Shown: positions 51,406 through 61,320 of the stretch, in pieces | Position numbering within the stretch: the first letter of the stretch is position 1 | Layout of the letters: every line of letters starts with the position of its first letter | NCBI RefSeq assembly: GCF_000145035.1 | Contig: NC_014387.1 | Span: 2,966,001 to 3,030,000, forward strand | DNA length: 64,000 nt | Direction: 5' to 3' | From: Butyrivibrio proteoclasticus B316 | GTDB lineage: Bacteria > Bacillota > Clostridia > Lachnospirales > Lachnospiraceae | Notes under the pieces: generated by a model | What the model saw: only the letters and a program-made list of their open reading frames with translations | Told to the model about the DNA's origin: nothing | Databases searched by the model: none | Program-made: the position numbers and the translations under genes

Positions 51406-54400
51406 TTATTTTTTTACTTTTACTTTACCTGCAGAATTAGCGGAATATGTTACGCCATCTACTGTGAATACTGTGTTCTTGAGCATTGCTCCGTCTGATC
51501 CAAGGTAATAAGTTGAACCATACTGGGTTACAAATGTCTCTATGAGCATTGCGCCATCATCACCAAAGTAGTATTTATTATCATCTACTGTAGTGAATTT
51601 ACCCTTAACCATCTTGCCCTGATCATTGAAGTAATATTTTTTGCCCTCAATATTTGCAAGGTAGTTCTTGACCATGACACCTTCTGCATTCACATAGTAG
51701 GTTGAACCATACTGTGTTATAAATGCTGATGTTACAATAACTCCATCATCGTTAATGTAATATTTATTCTCTCCAATAGTAGCGAACTTACCCTTAACCA
51801 TCTTGCCGTTATCACCAAGATAATATTTGTTGCCGTCTACTTCTACAATTGCGTCATATACTTCATGGTATTCTTCATCGAAGAAATATGTAGCTCCATA
51901 TCTTTCCATGAAGCCCTTAACAGCATGTCCTTCGTCATCAAAGAAATATCTGTTGCCATCAATAGTAATGTAGCTGTTTGTGAGCATTACACCAGTCTCA
52001 TTGAAGTAGTAAAGCTCTCCGCCAATCTTGTTTAGACCAGTAAGCTTTTCGCCATCTTCTGTGACAAAGTATGTTCTCCAATACTTAGTAACAAATTCGC
52101 CCTTAATTTCTTCTTCTTCAGGCTCCTGAGGATCCTCTTCAACATCTTTCTGAGCATCATCTGATGATCCGCTGATCTCTCTCTCATCCCTGACAGCCTC
52201 ATACTGTCCATCAACGCCTGCTACTATTTCAGAAGCATCAAGTCCTGCTGCCGCAAGAGCTGCGATACCAGTTTCGCTGAGCTTTAAGAAGTTTCCAAGA
52301 TCAATTGAACCATCTGCTGCTCGTAGAGATGCTGCTACTGCGTATGGATCATTTGCATTTGCATAAGGAGCATCAAGAGATACGAACCAGTCATCAGAAG
52401 CTTTAAGTCCATCGCTATTTGCACTTGCTCCATCATTCCAGAAGAAGTTCTTCTTGCCATAGATGTTGTTTGTATCCTGTGTTCCCTTAGCTTTAATGTT
52501 CTCATTAGTACCAGTACCTGTTGTACGGTATGAAAGAACACCATCTACATAGTAATTAGTATTAGCTGTATCGTTTGTATAAAGAGCTACGTTGTTGCTG
52601 CCATTGTTAAATGACATTGAATGGTATACCTGGATATCAGGGCCAGAGTTTGAATCGATACCCTTAGCCTTGTTACCCCAAGCTACAGAGTTGATGAGCT
52701 TATGAGGACCTGACATGCTTGATCCGCCCATCTTAAATCCATTACCATTACCTTCGTTTGTTCCATCAACGCCATATCCGTTAGCAAATGCTACAGAGTT
52801 CTGGATTGTTACCTGTCCGATGCTTCCGGATTCAACCTTGGCAAAGAGATCCCATCCATCATCAGCGTTGTTATAGGAAATACATCCATCAAATACAATT
52901 CCGTCACCACATGTAAGCTTAGCTGCAAATCCGTCAGCATCCTCATATCCGGCATCAGCATTGCTGTATGATGTACCGTTGAGGATCAGATCGTAGCTTG
53001 GCCACATATCTCTTCCGTCTGTTGTGAGATATCTGCTGACCTGAATACCTGTGTTTCCATTCTCATATGTGCGGATATCCTCAAGAGTGATGTGACTACC
53101 GGATACCTGGATACCCTTAAGTGAATTTCCTGAATGTGTGCAGTCAATTCCGTTTATATACCAGTAGTTACCAGCAAGAACGAATCCTGCGCATTTTTTG
53201 TTAAAGTCGAAGATTGCTCTTCCGCCTTCTGTAACCATCTTGATAGGTTTTGAAGGTGTTCCGTCAATTCCTCTGGCAATTGTTACTGTACTTGTAAGGC
53301 TATAGGTTCCAGCTGCAACAACAATTGTCTGACCAGGCTGTACATACTTAACAGCTGTATAAATGTCTACAGGATCATTAGCTGTTCCTGTAGCATCGAA
53401 TTTACCATCAGCTCTTACATAGATCTTCTCGTCATCATTTACAGTTGCATACTTAACAGTATGAACAAACTCAACTGTATCATAAGAAGAAAGTCTCTGA
53501 TACTCATCACCACCTGGATTAAAGTCTGCATTAGGAGTAAATGTTACATTGTATGCATTATCTCCCTTGCTGAGTTTAACAGAAGTGCTTACAACTTCTC
53601 CTGCTACTACTGCCTTATTATCTACTACTGCATTTCCCTTAGCATCAGTAATAGTAAGAACACCGTCTGCATTTCCTGCATACTGAAGGTCATACTTTGC
53701 TGTATTTGAATATGTAGCTGAGATTATCTTGTAATCAGGTACTACATATGTTACAGGTCTCTCCTCTGCAGGAGCATCCTCTGAAGGATCGATCACTGTA
53801 AGTTCAATATCGCTGAATGTTGCCTTAAATGTTCTTGCAGCAAAGAATCCAACATAAACGTTCTCTGAATCAAGCTTATTAAGAGCTTCTGTGTCATAGA
53901 ACTTCTTGGTTGTTATTACATTATCATTTCCATCAAGATAACTTACAAAGTATCCTGTATTGTTTTTCTGGATACGAAGTCTTACCTGAGCAAGAGGGTT
54001 AGCTATGGTACCTACTACTGTTCCAGATTTTTCTTTTCCAAAGAGGTTATATGTACCAACGCCGCTCTGACCACCACTTGTCTCAAGTGGATACATATTT
54101 GAAGAGAACTCGTTATTAACAGTCTCTGTGTCGTTAGCCTCAAGCCTTGCAAGGTTTTCATTTGTTACTCCAACCTTCTCCTGAGCCCCAAGACCAAGCT
54201 TCATTGTAATTTTGGCTGCTGAAGTATCAGTAGTAACTTCCTGATTAACAGTGTCATAGTAATATTCTACCTTGCTTCCGGATGCCATATAGGAGTTATT
54301 CCAGAATACTGCAGCGTTTCCGTTTACACCTACTCTATCGGCAGCCATAAGACCAAAGCCTTCCTGACCATTAGTAAATGTCCAGGTATCAATAGTTGCT

Positions 54401-57400
54401 GTAGCAGTAAGAGTGAAGTTCTTATTTGCAGGAACTGCTGTGTAATAGAATGAAAGTCCGTCAGTTGATGCAGGAACAAGCTTACCTTTATTTCCTATAT
54501 TCCAAACTGTTACTGAACCATCATCATTAACAGTAGAACCTATGTTAGAGCCTTTGGATACACCCTGACCAAATGCAGAGAATACCCACTCACGCTCGCC
54601 TTCTTCTGTAACTTCGAAGTCCATTACAGACTTATCTGAAGTATCCTGTCCGCGATTAGCTACCAGTGCAAGTTCATATTTATGTCCTACATTGAGACCT
54701 ACAAATGTATATGAATACTCAGTAGACTCATCAACATCTGGTGTCTTGGCAGTCACAACTGCTTTAGAAAGAGATGCTGCATCTGTTTTATCTGTAGCTG
54801 TAAGGCTATAGCTTTCAGCCTCAGGTACTGAATAGAACTTAACTACAACTGTACCCGCGCCCTTATTAACTGCGTTTTTGAATGAAGGAGCCTTAAGTGG
54901 AAGAACAAATGAAAATGCATCTGTTCTCACAACGCTCTTAACGTCTTCCTCATCATCTCTTGAAAGAGTAGCTCTAAAGTGATAATCACCACTCTTAGAA
55001 GGAGTAAACGCAAATGTAAACTCATTCTTCTCAGCAAGAGACTTAAGTGTCTCTACTACATTTTCATCGGCATCAAGCATTTCAACCACAAGGCTGTCTC
55101 CGCCATTTAAGCCAATTACTGCGTCAACACTAACATCAATCTTGCCTGAGTTGTCTTTATTAAGTGAAACAGAGCTAATTACTGGAGCCTTAACCTCTGA
55201 CCACTCTGCTCTCTTAACTTCTACAGGAGCTCCATCAGTAACTTCTACTTTAAAGATGTAGTTATTACCAGTTGCGCCACCAAGATAATATGTTCCAGCA
55301 GCACCTGTCTTAAGTGTTGAAATATAAGGAGAATTCTTAACTGCTGCTTCTTCAGTTGTTGCTACTGCATTTCCTGTTGAATCAAGAATTGCCATCTGGC
55401 GTCCTGCGTCTCCGCATGCCCACCATACCTTAACTGTAGCTTCATCTGCTGAAGTTGTGAACTTAATAGCATTCTTCTCTGTAGATGCCGCACCGCCAAA
55501 ATTAATTCTCTGATCTGATGTGTAGCCATCATCCCAAGTTTTGCTGGATGTATCAATCTTGGACTTTGCACTGTAAACAAGTGTAAAGTAGTCGTCAGTT
55601 CCAGCCTTCTCGCTTTCGCCATCAGCCTTGGCTCCTGCTGCAAATGCTGTAAGGTCTGCAGATTCAAGAGTTGATACTACAGGCTCAGCTGCCTTATCCT
55701 CTGTAACTACAATCTTAAAGATGTAGTTATTAGCTGTTCCGCCAAGATAATATGTTCCGGCTTCATCAAGCTTAATTGTTGAAAGATAAGGAGAATTCTT
55801 AACAGCTTCTTCTGCAGTTGTAGCTACTGTCTCTCCTGAACCATTAAGGACTGTCATCTGGCGTCCTGCATCACCGCAAGCCCACCATACCTTTACAGTA
55901 GCTGCGTTGGAAGTTGTAAACTTAACTGAATTCTTCTCAGTTGCAGCTGCGCCGCCAAGATTAAGTCTTACTCCTGATGTATACTCATCAGCCCATGTCT
56001 TGCTTGATGTATCTACCTTGGACTTAACACTATAGATAATTGTAAAGTAGTCATCAGTTCCAACTTTTTCCATTTCGCCATCTGCCTTGGCTCCGGCTGC
56101 AAATGTCTCAAGAGTTGATGACTCAAATGTAAATTCATTATTCTCTGAAACCGGAGTCTCAGAAGAGCCTGGTGTAGGTGCAACCTCAGAGCTTCCGTCA
56201 GGGAATGTAATTGTCATGTCATTATTATGACCAGCAAATGGATCCCACTCACCAAGGAATGCTGCTACTGAAATTGCTGTTCCGTCTGCAAGCACCGCCT
56301 CTTTTGGCTGCTGAACCCATGACGCTCTTTCCTTGCTGTTATCCTCTCCGGATACCTCAAATGTTCCGAACTCGACATTTCTTGCAGACTGTCCGCCAAG
56401 AGATGTGTTCCAGCCTACAGGCTGAATAAGAGAGGTCTTCGCATTTTCATCATAAGCGCCATTTGCCCACTGTGTTGCCTCAACTACAGTGTCAAAGAAT
56501 ACAGCTTCAGAAGTATTGGCCTGCCATGGTCTTCCGAACTGACCAGGCTTGGATACATACTTAGATGCAGTATCAACTCCCGGAGTTGTGCTCTTAACTG
56601 TACAGTTATACATAAGATAACCACGCTCTGAAGCAGATTTCTGCTGAGGAGCTGTGATATAAGCAACATCATTCTTGTCTTCACTTGTGTTAAGAACAAG
56701 ATCACACTTTGCAAATACAGCTGTCATTCCGCCAAAGATATAATCTGTTCCGCCATATACAGCGCAGTTATAGAAAGCAGCTGTTGTTCCGGTATGTCCA
56801 TATAGTGTATCCTGACGACCTATAATACGGCAGTTTTCAAAATATGCTTCTGTAGCGCTGCCTGTAAGGGCAAGAGCTGCCGCTCTCTCAACATATTTTT
56901 TATCCTGTACTGTTGTGTCACTTGCTGACATGGATGCTCTTGCTATTGAACCTTCTTTAGCAGAGCTCTGAGGAACGATCACATCCTCTGCAGCCTTTGG
57001 TGAAACATACTGGTTAAAAGAGTTCTCGAAAATAATATCTTTTGCTTCAAAACCAGCTGCGTCAACAACTACTGAAGCATTCCAATATGTACCTGTTCCT
57101 GAACCCGGATTGATCACAGATGCATATCCGTTCTCTTTATTTGCAGCAAGTACATCTGCATCGTACTTGTAGTCACTACCCATACTGTAATATGTGTAGC
57201 CATGTCCATAGTACCAGGTAATACGAACTGCGTTGTCATCAATATCCACGCCGCTGTTCTTAAGAGTATTAGTTGGATTACTGCTTGCGTTGGCAAGAGT
57301 TACATCAGCCACATCGATAACAAGCATTTCTTCATAGTTGCCAGGCTCAATGCTGATTGTTACTCTCTGTCCGTCTTTTCTGTCCATACGACGAACAGCA

Positions 57401-59607
57401 GAAAGAGCATCATTAATACTTGCATAATCAGCCTTATCTGATGATCCTACAAGGATTTCTGACTTGTACTCTGTCTGATAAACAGTTGCAATCTTAGTGA
57501 TATATGATGATCCCAAAACTGTTACATCAAAAGTTCCTGCGCCGCCCTTATAGTCATAAGTAAAGGTCTCATTAGTGCTGGTTGAACCTGTCTTAACATT
57601 TACCGAAGGTTCTGTATCATTCTCAAAGTAGTATGAATACTGATAATTTGCTGTCACCTGAATCTGGCAGTCTCCCTTTACAGGAACTGAGATTTTTCCT
57701 GCACCGGAGTAAAGGTATACATTATTGTGAGATCTTCCGTTTGTCCATGAAAGACCGTTGTATGTTCCCTCTGTAACGCCTGCAAATTTAGATGTAAAAG
57801 AAGGATCACTAAAATCCCACTCAGTAATATCTGATGAGAAGCTGATAGTCTTAGTTACGTCTGCACCATTAACAATAAGGTCACTTGTAAGTTTCTGTAC
57901 AAGAGCTCCTGTGTTGCTTACTTCTACAGCGTACTGACCATCTCTAAGAGCAATATCTTCTGTTCCTGTAAATTCATATACATATCCATCTGCAGCAAAT
58001 TCATTTTCTGCATCAAGTCTTGTAAATGTAAATACAGCATCCTTGAGATCTGAAAGTGTTGCTCCGTTTGGAACAATTGTTACCTTATATAAAGGCTTTG
58101 CCTCAAATTCAATGTCCACATTATCTGATGACTTATCAAGTGTCAGCTCATCAGTAACAAGCTCATAGTCCTCAACACCTGCAAACTTTTCTGTTGCTGT
58201 GCTCTTCTTGTCTGCTACTGAAACTGAATATGTAACATCCTTCTGAAGCTTTAATTCATACTCAATTGCTGAATCTGTAAGTGTAAGAGCAATTTCAGGT
58301 ACATATACAGATTTCTCATCCTGAGCTGCAAACTCAAACTCAGCTGCAGATACGAATTTAGCCATGTCTTTATCTGCTATACCTGTGAGCTTACCTGATA
58401 CCTCAACAAGATCTACGCCCTCAACAGTGATGTCCATCTCTGTATCTGAAGAGATATTAACATTCTTGTCTGATGTGATAGCGTAATCATCAGCTCCTGC
58501 AAGACTCATTGTATAGTCGAAGCCTTCTGCAAGCTGAGCTGTATACTTGCCGTCAGCTACAGTTGCCTTAACTACATTTCCGTTCTGAACATTTGTAAAT
58601 ACAATGTCAAAAGAGCCTGTTCCTTCATAGCCCTCAACAGAACCTGTAAGATATCCATACTGCGCGTGTTCACGATATACTCTGGCAAGAACAAGCTTCT
58701 CAGTTGCTGAAAAGAGCTTGTACTGTGCATCCTTGGCAGGATAGAAAGTCATCTTAGTTACTGTACTGCCACCAAGGGTATGAACCATAGATGCATCATC
58801 AGAAGCATCTGAAACATTCTGGAAATGAACTGTTGAATCAGTTCCATTACTTGCAACAAAGGCTGTTATAACATCATCAGCCTTGCACTCAAGCGCAACA
58901 TATACTGCATCTGTAGATCCCTTATTGGAGTACAGATAACCTGAATAAACATTTCCATCACTATCCTTAAGTGATTTAGCATCATATCTTGTAAGTGATG
59001 TGTTAGTTGTTCTCAGTCTGTGAGTGGTAGAATATCCACCATCATTGAACACAAAATCCCCATCATCTACAGAAAAAGAGGCAATATTTACCCCCGTAGA
59101 CCCTGCTTCAACAGAATAAAATCCATTGATCGTATCAGCGTCAAGTCTGTTGTTATAGGCATCGCCAAGATTCTCTGCGCCAAAGTCCCATACATCAACT
59201 TTGGATGAATCAAAGTTTCTGTCAGATGTCTTTTTTTCATCAAGCAATGTTATTGCTCCTTCACGCTCTGACTCTTCTGCATCCTGCCCCTTTGATGCAG
59301 AATCAGTATCTGTTTCTTCTGATTCCTTAGAAGATTCATCTGTTGATTCCAGTGATGCTGCGTCTGTTTCCTGTGAATCCTCCGTAGCTGAAGTCTCTTC
59401 TGTAGCAGAAACTGAAGCTTCATCGCTTCCAGCTTCGCTGTCCCCAGTCGATGTCTCTGCACTCGCTTCTGTGTCAGCATCTAATACATCACCATTTTCA
59501 GCATATACCACGCCACCAGGCAAGGCTGCAGAAAATGATGAAAGCCCCATAGCTGCTGACAGCATCAAAGCGCCAGCTTTGTGCCATCTCGTCTTTCTGA
59601 TCATACT
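51406..59607 (-). CDS. Giant secreted pectin methylesterase-pectate lyase (CE8-PL9) with choline-binding-like repeats
   Basis: A 2733-residue surface enzyme that should demethylate pectin and cleave the resulting polygalacturonate. The start at 59607 has GGGAGG six bases upstream, and a signal peptide (about 1-36) follows. In order: Ser/Thr/Glu-rich linker (37-115); a carbohydrate-binding-like domain (about 135-315) and Ig-like segments; a second module (about 592-712); CE8 pectinesterase (about 715-1125) with IGRQDTLYGHTG, GGTDYIFGG and GQFGRPW; two near-identical ~145-residue modules (about 1160-1462); Ig/Fn3-like and a laminin-G-like module (about 1672-1940); a PL9 beta-helix lyase (about 2060-2475) with DADGFAAKLTCGDGIVF and NADDGWDLF; and 11 short Tyr/Gly-rich wall-binding repeats (about 2499-2732). 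There is no LPxTG; attachment is by the repeats. Confidence 0.93.
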   Translation of the reverse strand, partial: SMIRKTRWHKAGALMLSAAMGLSSFSAALPGGVVYAENGDVLDADTEASAETSTGDSEAGSDEASVSATEETSATEDSQETDAASLESTDESSKESEETDTDSASKGQDAEESEREGAITLLDEKKTSDRNFDSSKVDVWDFGAENLGDAYNNRLDADTINGFYSVEAGSTGVNIASFSVDDGDFVFNDGGYSTTHRLRTTNTSLTRYDAKSLKDSDGNVYSGYLYSNKGSTDAVYVALECKADDVITAFVASNGTDSTVHFQNVSDASDDASMVHTLGGSTVTKMTFYPAKDAQYKLFSATEKLVLARVYREHAQYGYLTGSVEGYEGTGSFDIVFTNVQNGNVVKATVADGKYTAQLAEGFDYTMSLAGADDYAITSDKNVNISSDTEMDITVEGVDLVEVSGKLTGIADKDMAKFVSAAEFEFAAQDEKSVYVPEIALTLTDSAIEYELKLQKDVTYSVSVADKKSTATEKFAGVEDYELVTDELTLDKSSDNVDIEFEAKPLYKVTIVPNGATLSDLKDAVFTFTRLDAENEFAADGYVYEFTGTEDIALRDGQYAVEVSNTGALVQKLTSDLIVNGADVTKTISFSSDITEWDFSDPSFTSKFAGVTEGTYNGLSWTNGRSHNNVYLYSGAGKISVPVKGDCQIQVTANYQYSYYFENDTEPSVNVKTGSTSTNETFTYDYKGGAGTFDVTVLGSSYITKIATVYQTEYKSEILVGSSDKADYASINDALSAVRRMDRKDGQRVTISIEPGNYEEMLVIDVADVTLANASSNPTNTLKNSGVDIDDNAVRITWYYGHGYTYYSMGSDYKYDADVLAANKENGYASVINPGSGTGTYWNASVVVDAAGFEAKDIIFENSFNQYVSPKAAEDVIVPQSSAKEGSIARASMSASDTTVQDKKYVERAAALALTGSATEAYFENCRIIGRQDTLYGHTGTTAAFYNCAVYGGTDYIFGGMTAVFAKCDLVLNTSEDKNDVAYITAPQQKSASERGYLMYNCTVKSTTPGVDTASKYVSKPGQFGRPWQANTSEAVFFDTVVEATQWANGAYDENAKTSLIQPVGWNTSLGGQSARNVEFGTFEVSGEDNSKERASWVQQPKEAVLADGTAISVAAFLGEWDPFAGHNNDMTITFPDGSSEVAPTPGSSETPVSENNEFTFESSTLETFAAGAKADGEMEKVGTDDYFTIIYSVKSKVDTSSKTWADEYTSGVRLNLGGAAATEKNSVKFTTSNAATVKVWWACGDAGRQMTVLNGSGETVATTAEEAVKNSPYLSTIKLDEAGTYYLGGTANNYIFKIVVTEDKAAEPVVSTLESADLTAFAAGAKADGESEKAGTDDYFTLVYSAKSKIDTSSKTWDDGYTSDQRINFGGAASTEKNAIKFTTSADEATVKVWWACGDAGRQMAILDSTGNAVATTEEAAVKNSPYISTLKTGAAGTYYLGGATGNNYIFKVEVTDGAPVEVKRAEWSEVKAPVISSVSLNKDNSGKIDVSVDAVIGLNGGDSLVVEMLDADENVVETLKSLAEKNEFTFAFTPSKSGDYHFRATLSRDDEEDVKSVVRTDAFSFVLPLKAPSFKNAVNKGAGTVVVKFYSVPEAESYSLTATDKTDAASLSKAVVTAKTPDVDESTEYSYTFVGLNVGHKYELALVANRGQDTSDKSVMDFEVTEEGEREWVFSAFGQGVSKGSNIGSTVNDDGSVTVWNIGNKGKLVPASTDGLSFYYTAVPANKNFTLTATATIDTWTFTNGQEGFGLMAADRVGVNGNAAVFWNNSYMASGSKVEYYYDTVNQEVTTDTSAAKITMKLGLGAQEKVGVTNENLARLEANDTETVNNEFSSNMYPLETSGGQSGVGTYNLFGKEKSGTVVGTIANPLAQVRLRIQKNNTGYFVSYLDGNDNVITTKKFYDTEALNKLDSENVYVGFFAARTFKATFSDIELTVIDPSEDAPAEERPVTYVVPDYKIISATYSNTAKYDLQYAGNADGVLTITDAKGNAVVDNKAVVAGEVVSTSVKLSKGDNAYNVTFTPNADFNPGGDEYQRLSSYDTVEFVHTVKYATVNDDEKIYVRADGKFDATGTANDPVDIYTAVKYVQPGQTIVVAAGTYSLTSTVTIARGIDGTPSKPIKMVTEGGRAIFDFNKKCAGFVLAGNYWYINGIDCTHSGNSLKGIQVSGSHITLEDIRTYENGNTGIQVSRYLTTDGRDMWPSYDLILNGTSYSNADAGYEDADGFAAKLTCGDGIVFDGCISYNNADDGWDLFAKVESGSIGQVTIQNSVAFANGYGVDGTNEGNGNGFKMGGSSMSGPHKLINSVAWGNKAKGIDSNSGPDIQVYHSMSFNNGSNNVALYTNDTANTNYYVDGVLSYRTTGTGTNENIKAKGTQDTNNIYGKKNFFWNDGASANSDGLKASDDWFVSLDAPYANANDPYAVAASLRAADGSIDLGNFLKLSETGIAALAAAGLDASEIVAGVDGQYEAVRDEREISGSSDDAQKDVEEDPQEPEEEEIKGEFVTKYWRTYFVTEDGEKLTGLNKIGGELYYFNETGVMLTNSYITIDGNRYFFDDEGHAVKGFMERYGATYFFDEEYHEVYDAIVEVDGNKYYLGDNGKMVKGKFATIGENKYYINDDGVIVTSAFITQYGSTYYVNAEGVMVKNYLANIEGKKYYFNDQGKMVKGKFTTVDDNKYYFGDDGAMLIETFVTQYGSTYYLGSDGAMLKNTVFTVDGVTYSANSAGKVKVKK
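55225..56130 (-). repeat. Tandem duplicated ~145-residue module in the giant pectinase
   Basis: Two adjacent coding units (about 55670-56130 and 55225-55665) share TFAAGAKADGE-EK-GTDDYF, KVWWACGDAGRQM and TYYLGG phrases nearly unchanged. They resemble a putative pectin-associated binding domain and look like a recent in-frame duplication. Confidence 0.85.
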
Positions 59608-59648
59608 CTTCCTCCCAAATAAACCTGTAAGTTTATACATTTTTAATA

Positions 59649-59663
59649 ATGTAAACGCTTACA
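59649..59663. promoter_or_regulatory. Catabolite-responsive element (cre) upstream of the giant pectinase
   Basis: ATGTAAACGCTTACA fits the cre consensus WTGNAANCGNWNNCA at every position and sits in the larger near-palindrome TAATGTAA-ACGC-TTACATTA (59647-59666), about 40-60 bases before the ATG. It predicts CcpA-type repression of the pectinase by easily used sugars. Another LacI-family regulator could also bind. Confidence 0.75.
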
Positions 59664-59910
59664 TTACCAGTTGAAATGTGCCTTTATATTAGCATAATCA
59701 GTTTGACGAAAACAAGGTATATTTGTAAGTTTCTTTCATATATTTCGCTCAAAACTAAACAAAATTTCACTGTATAGTTTTGTGCATTTTGCACCAATTA
59801 TCTTTTTTCTGATTAATTGTTAAGCAAAGTCAAAAATCAATTTTATAAAATGTATGCGGTTTCATGGGAATGGAATATCGAAGACTTTTCGGAGAAATAT
59901 CCTAATAAAC

Positions 59911-59943
59911 GAAAAATAGCATCCAGATTTCTCTGAATGCTAT
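59911..59943 (-). terminator. Terminator of tRNA-Arg(ACG)
   Basis: On the minus strand ATAGCATTCAGA and CTGGATGCTAT pair around a short loop and are followed by TTTTCGTTT, right after the tRNA gene. Confidence 0.85.
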
Positions 59944-59954
59944 CTTTATCTTAG

Positions 59955-60028
59955 TGTGCGTGACAGGATTCGAACCCACGACCTTCTGGTCCGTAGCCAG
60001 ACGCTCTATCCAGCTGAGCTACACGCAC
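59955..60028 (-). tRNA. tRNA-Arg (ACG)
   Basis: Acceptor GTGCGTG/CACGCAC, anticodon stem TCTGG/CCAGA with loop CTACGGA (anticodon ACG, read as inosine CGN). It has its own promoter and terminator. Confidence 0.95.
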
Positions 60029-60051
60029 AAGTCACTTTCGCAACAAAATAT

Positions 60052-60080
60052 ATTATATGCACGAGGGCGACTCTTGTCAA
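60052..60080 (-). promoter_or_regulatory. Promoter of tRNA-Arg(ACG)
   Basis: On the minus strand TTGACA (60075-60080) and TATAAT (60052-60057) are perfect consensus boxes separated by exactly 17 bases. Confidence 0.88.
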
Positions 60081-60109
60081 CAATTTTTTTATACTTCTAT
60101 AATGTATGG

Positions 60110-60151
60110 CTTCTTGTTGGCTATTTCCGCTTTTGCCCGTAAGAAGTCATA
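60110..60151 (-). repeat. Copy B of a shared 3'-end sequence
   Basis: It shares about 36 of 42 bases with 25574-25611, including TATTTCCGCTTTT. It lies immediately downstream of the HD-GYP gene stop and overlaps the upstream side of the tRNA-Arg promoter region. The CTTGTTGG and CCCGTAAG ends can pair with wobble. Confidence 0.55.
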
Positions 60152-61288
60152 TTACGTAGCATCTGCAGAGTACCCTTTTTCGGCTGCTTCTGCAGCTTTG
60201 GTCTGGGCAACCAGTTTCTCCATGTCAGGTCTTGCAAATTCAAAGCAAGCCAGAATCTTGGGTGAAAATACTCCGCACTCACCATTTTTGATCATCTCGT
60301 AAGCTTTATCCACAGGATAAGCAGATTTATAGACCCTATCACTTACAAGGGCATCATAAACATCCGATATTGCTGTCAGCTGCGCAGCTATTGAATTTTC
60401 TTCTCCCTTAAGGCCGTCCGGATATCCGCCGCCGTCATATCTCTCATGATGATGTCTGCAAATATCAAGACATATTTCATAATACTCTTTATCCTGAACA
60501 TCCTTGAGCATCTCAATTACTTCGCTGCCTCTGGTAGTGTGGGATTTCATAACTTCAAACTCTTCGTTCGTAAGTCTTCCGGGCTTTAAAAGAACTGAAT
60601 CCGGCACTGAAATCTTACCTATGTCATGCATAGCTGAAGCCTGAGTAATTACATCGACCATATGAGGATTAAGTCCGAGTTCAGGATAGTTATTCATCGC
60701 TGTCAGAGCAAGAATTCTCACAAAGCCCTTTATCCTCTTTAAATGATAAATGGACTCCATGCTCCTGAACTCGACTATAGTAGCAATAGTATCAATTACT
60801 CTCTCATTACTGCTTTTTATTCGCTCTTCCTGTTTCTTGAGATAAATAAACTGCTTTTTTAATACTCTTGTCTGATCATCAACCTGGATTTCCAAATTAT
60901 TCTTGGAATCAAACAGTTCAACGGTCCTTGATACTCTTTTATCTACAATAACAGGGTCAAAGGGCTTGTGTATAACGTCCGCAGCCCCCTTCTGGTAACT
61001 TGTACGCTCAGCTTCAGTTGAAGTATCTGCCGTGATCATCAGAACAGGAACAGAATCGTTTAGGTTATCCTTCTTTTGCATGGCCTCAAGAACCTGATAA
61101 CCGTCCATTTCAGGCATGACAATATCAAGAAGAATAGCCGCAAGCTTTTCCTCATTAGCCTCAATCATACTCATGGCTTCCTTACCATCGCCTGCCTCGA
61201 GTATGTTGTACTTGTCCTTGAAGATCTCACCAAGAATTCCTCTGTTGATCTCATTGTCATCAACTATTAGAATTGATCGATCTGCCAT
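60152..61288 (-). CDS. Response regulator with HD-GYP domain
   Basis: A 378-residue RpfG-type protein that probably hydrolyses cyclic di-GMP when phosphorylated. REC domain: SILIVDDNEINRGILGEIF with the phospho-acceptor Asp in AAILLDIVMPEMDG and the Lys in VIHKPFDP. A coiled linker (LEIQVDDQTRVLKKQFIYLK) leads to HD-GYP with MHDIGKISVPDSVLLKPGRL, HHERYDGGGYPDGLKGEE and AISDVYDALVSDRVYKSAY. No histidine kinase is adjacent (orphan). The gene starts about 30 bases after the thiolase stop on the same strand. Confidence 0.94.
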   Translation of the reverse strand: MADRSILIVDDNEINRGILGEIFKDKYNILEAGDGKEAMSMIEANEEKLAAILLDIVMPEMDGYQVLEAMQKKDNLNDSVPVLMITADTSTEAERTSYQKGAADVIHKPFDPVIVDKRVSRTVELFDSKNNLEIQVDDQTRVLKKQFIYLKKQEERIKSSNERVIDTIATIVEFRSMESIYHLKRIKGFVRILALTAMNNYPELGLNPHMVDVITQASAMHDIGKISVPDSVLLKPGRLTNEEFEVMKSHTTRGSEVIEMLKDVQDKEYYEICLDICRHHHERYDGGGYPDGLKGEENSIAAQLTAISDVYDALVSDRVYKSAYPVDKAYEMIKNGECGVFSPKILACFEFARPDMEKLVAQTKAAEAAEKGYSADAT

Positions 61289-61320
61289 CTGTTCCTCCTG
61301 TAATCAGCGCCGATATAGTC

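Noticed and set aside
59201..59674. 157-codon Ser-rich plus-strand frame opposite the pectinase signal region
   Set aside because: It is the shadow of the Ser/Thr/Glu-rich linker of the giant gene and has no ribosome site.
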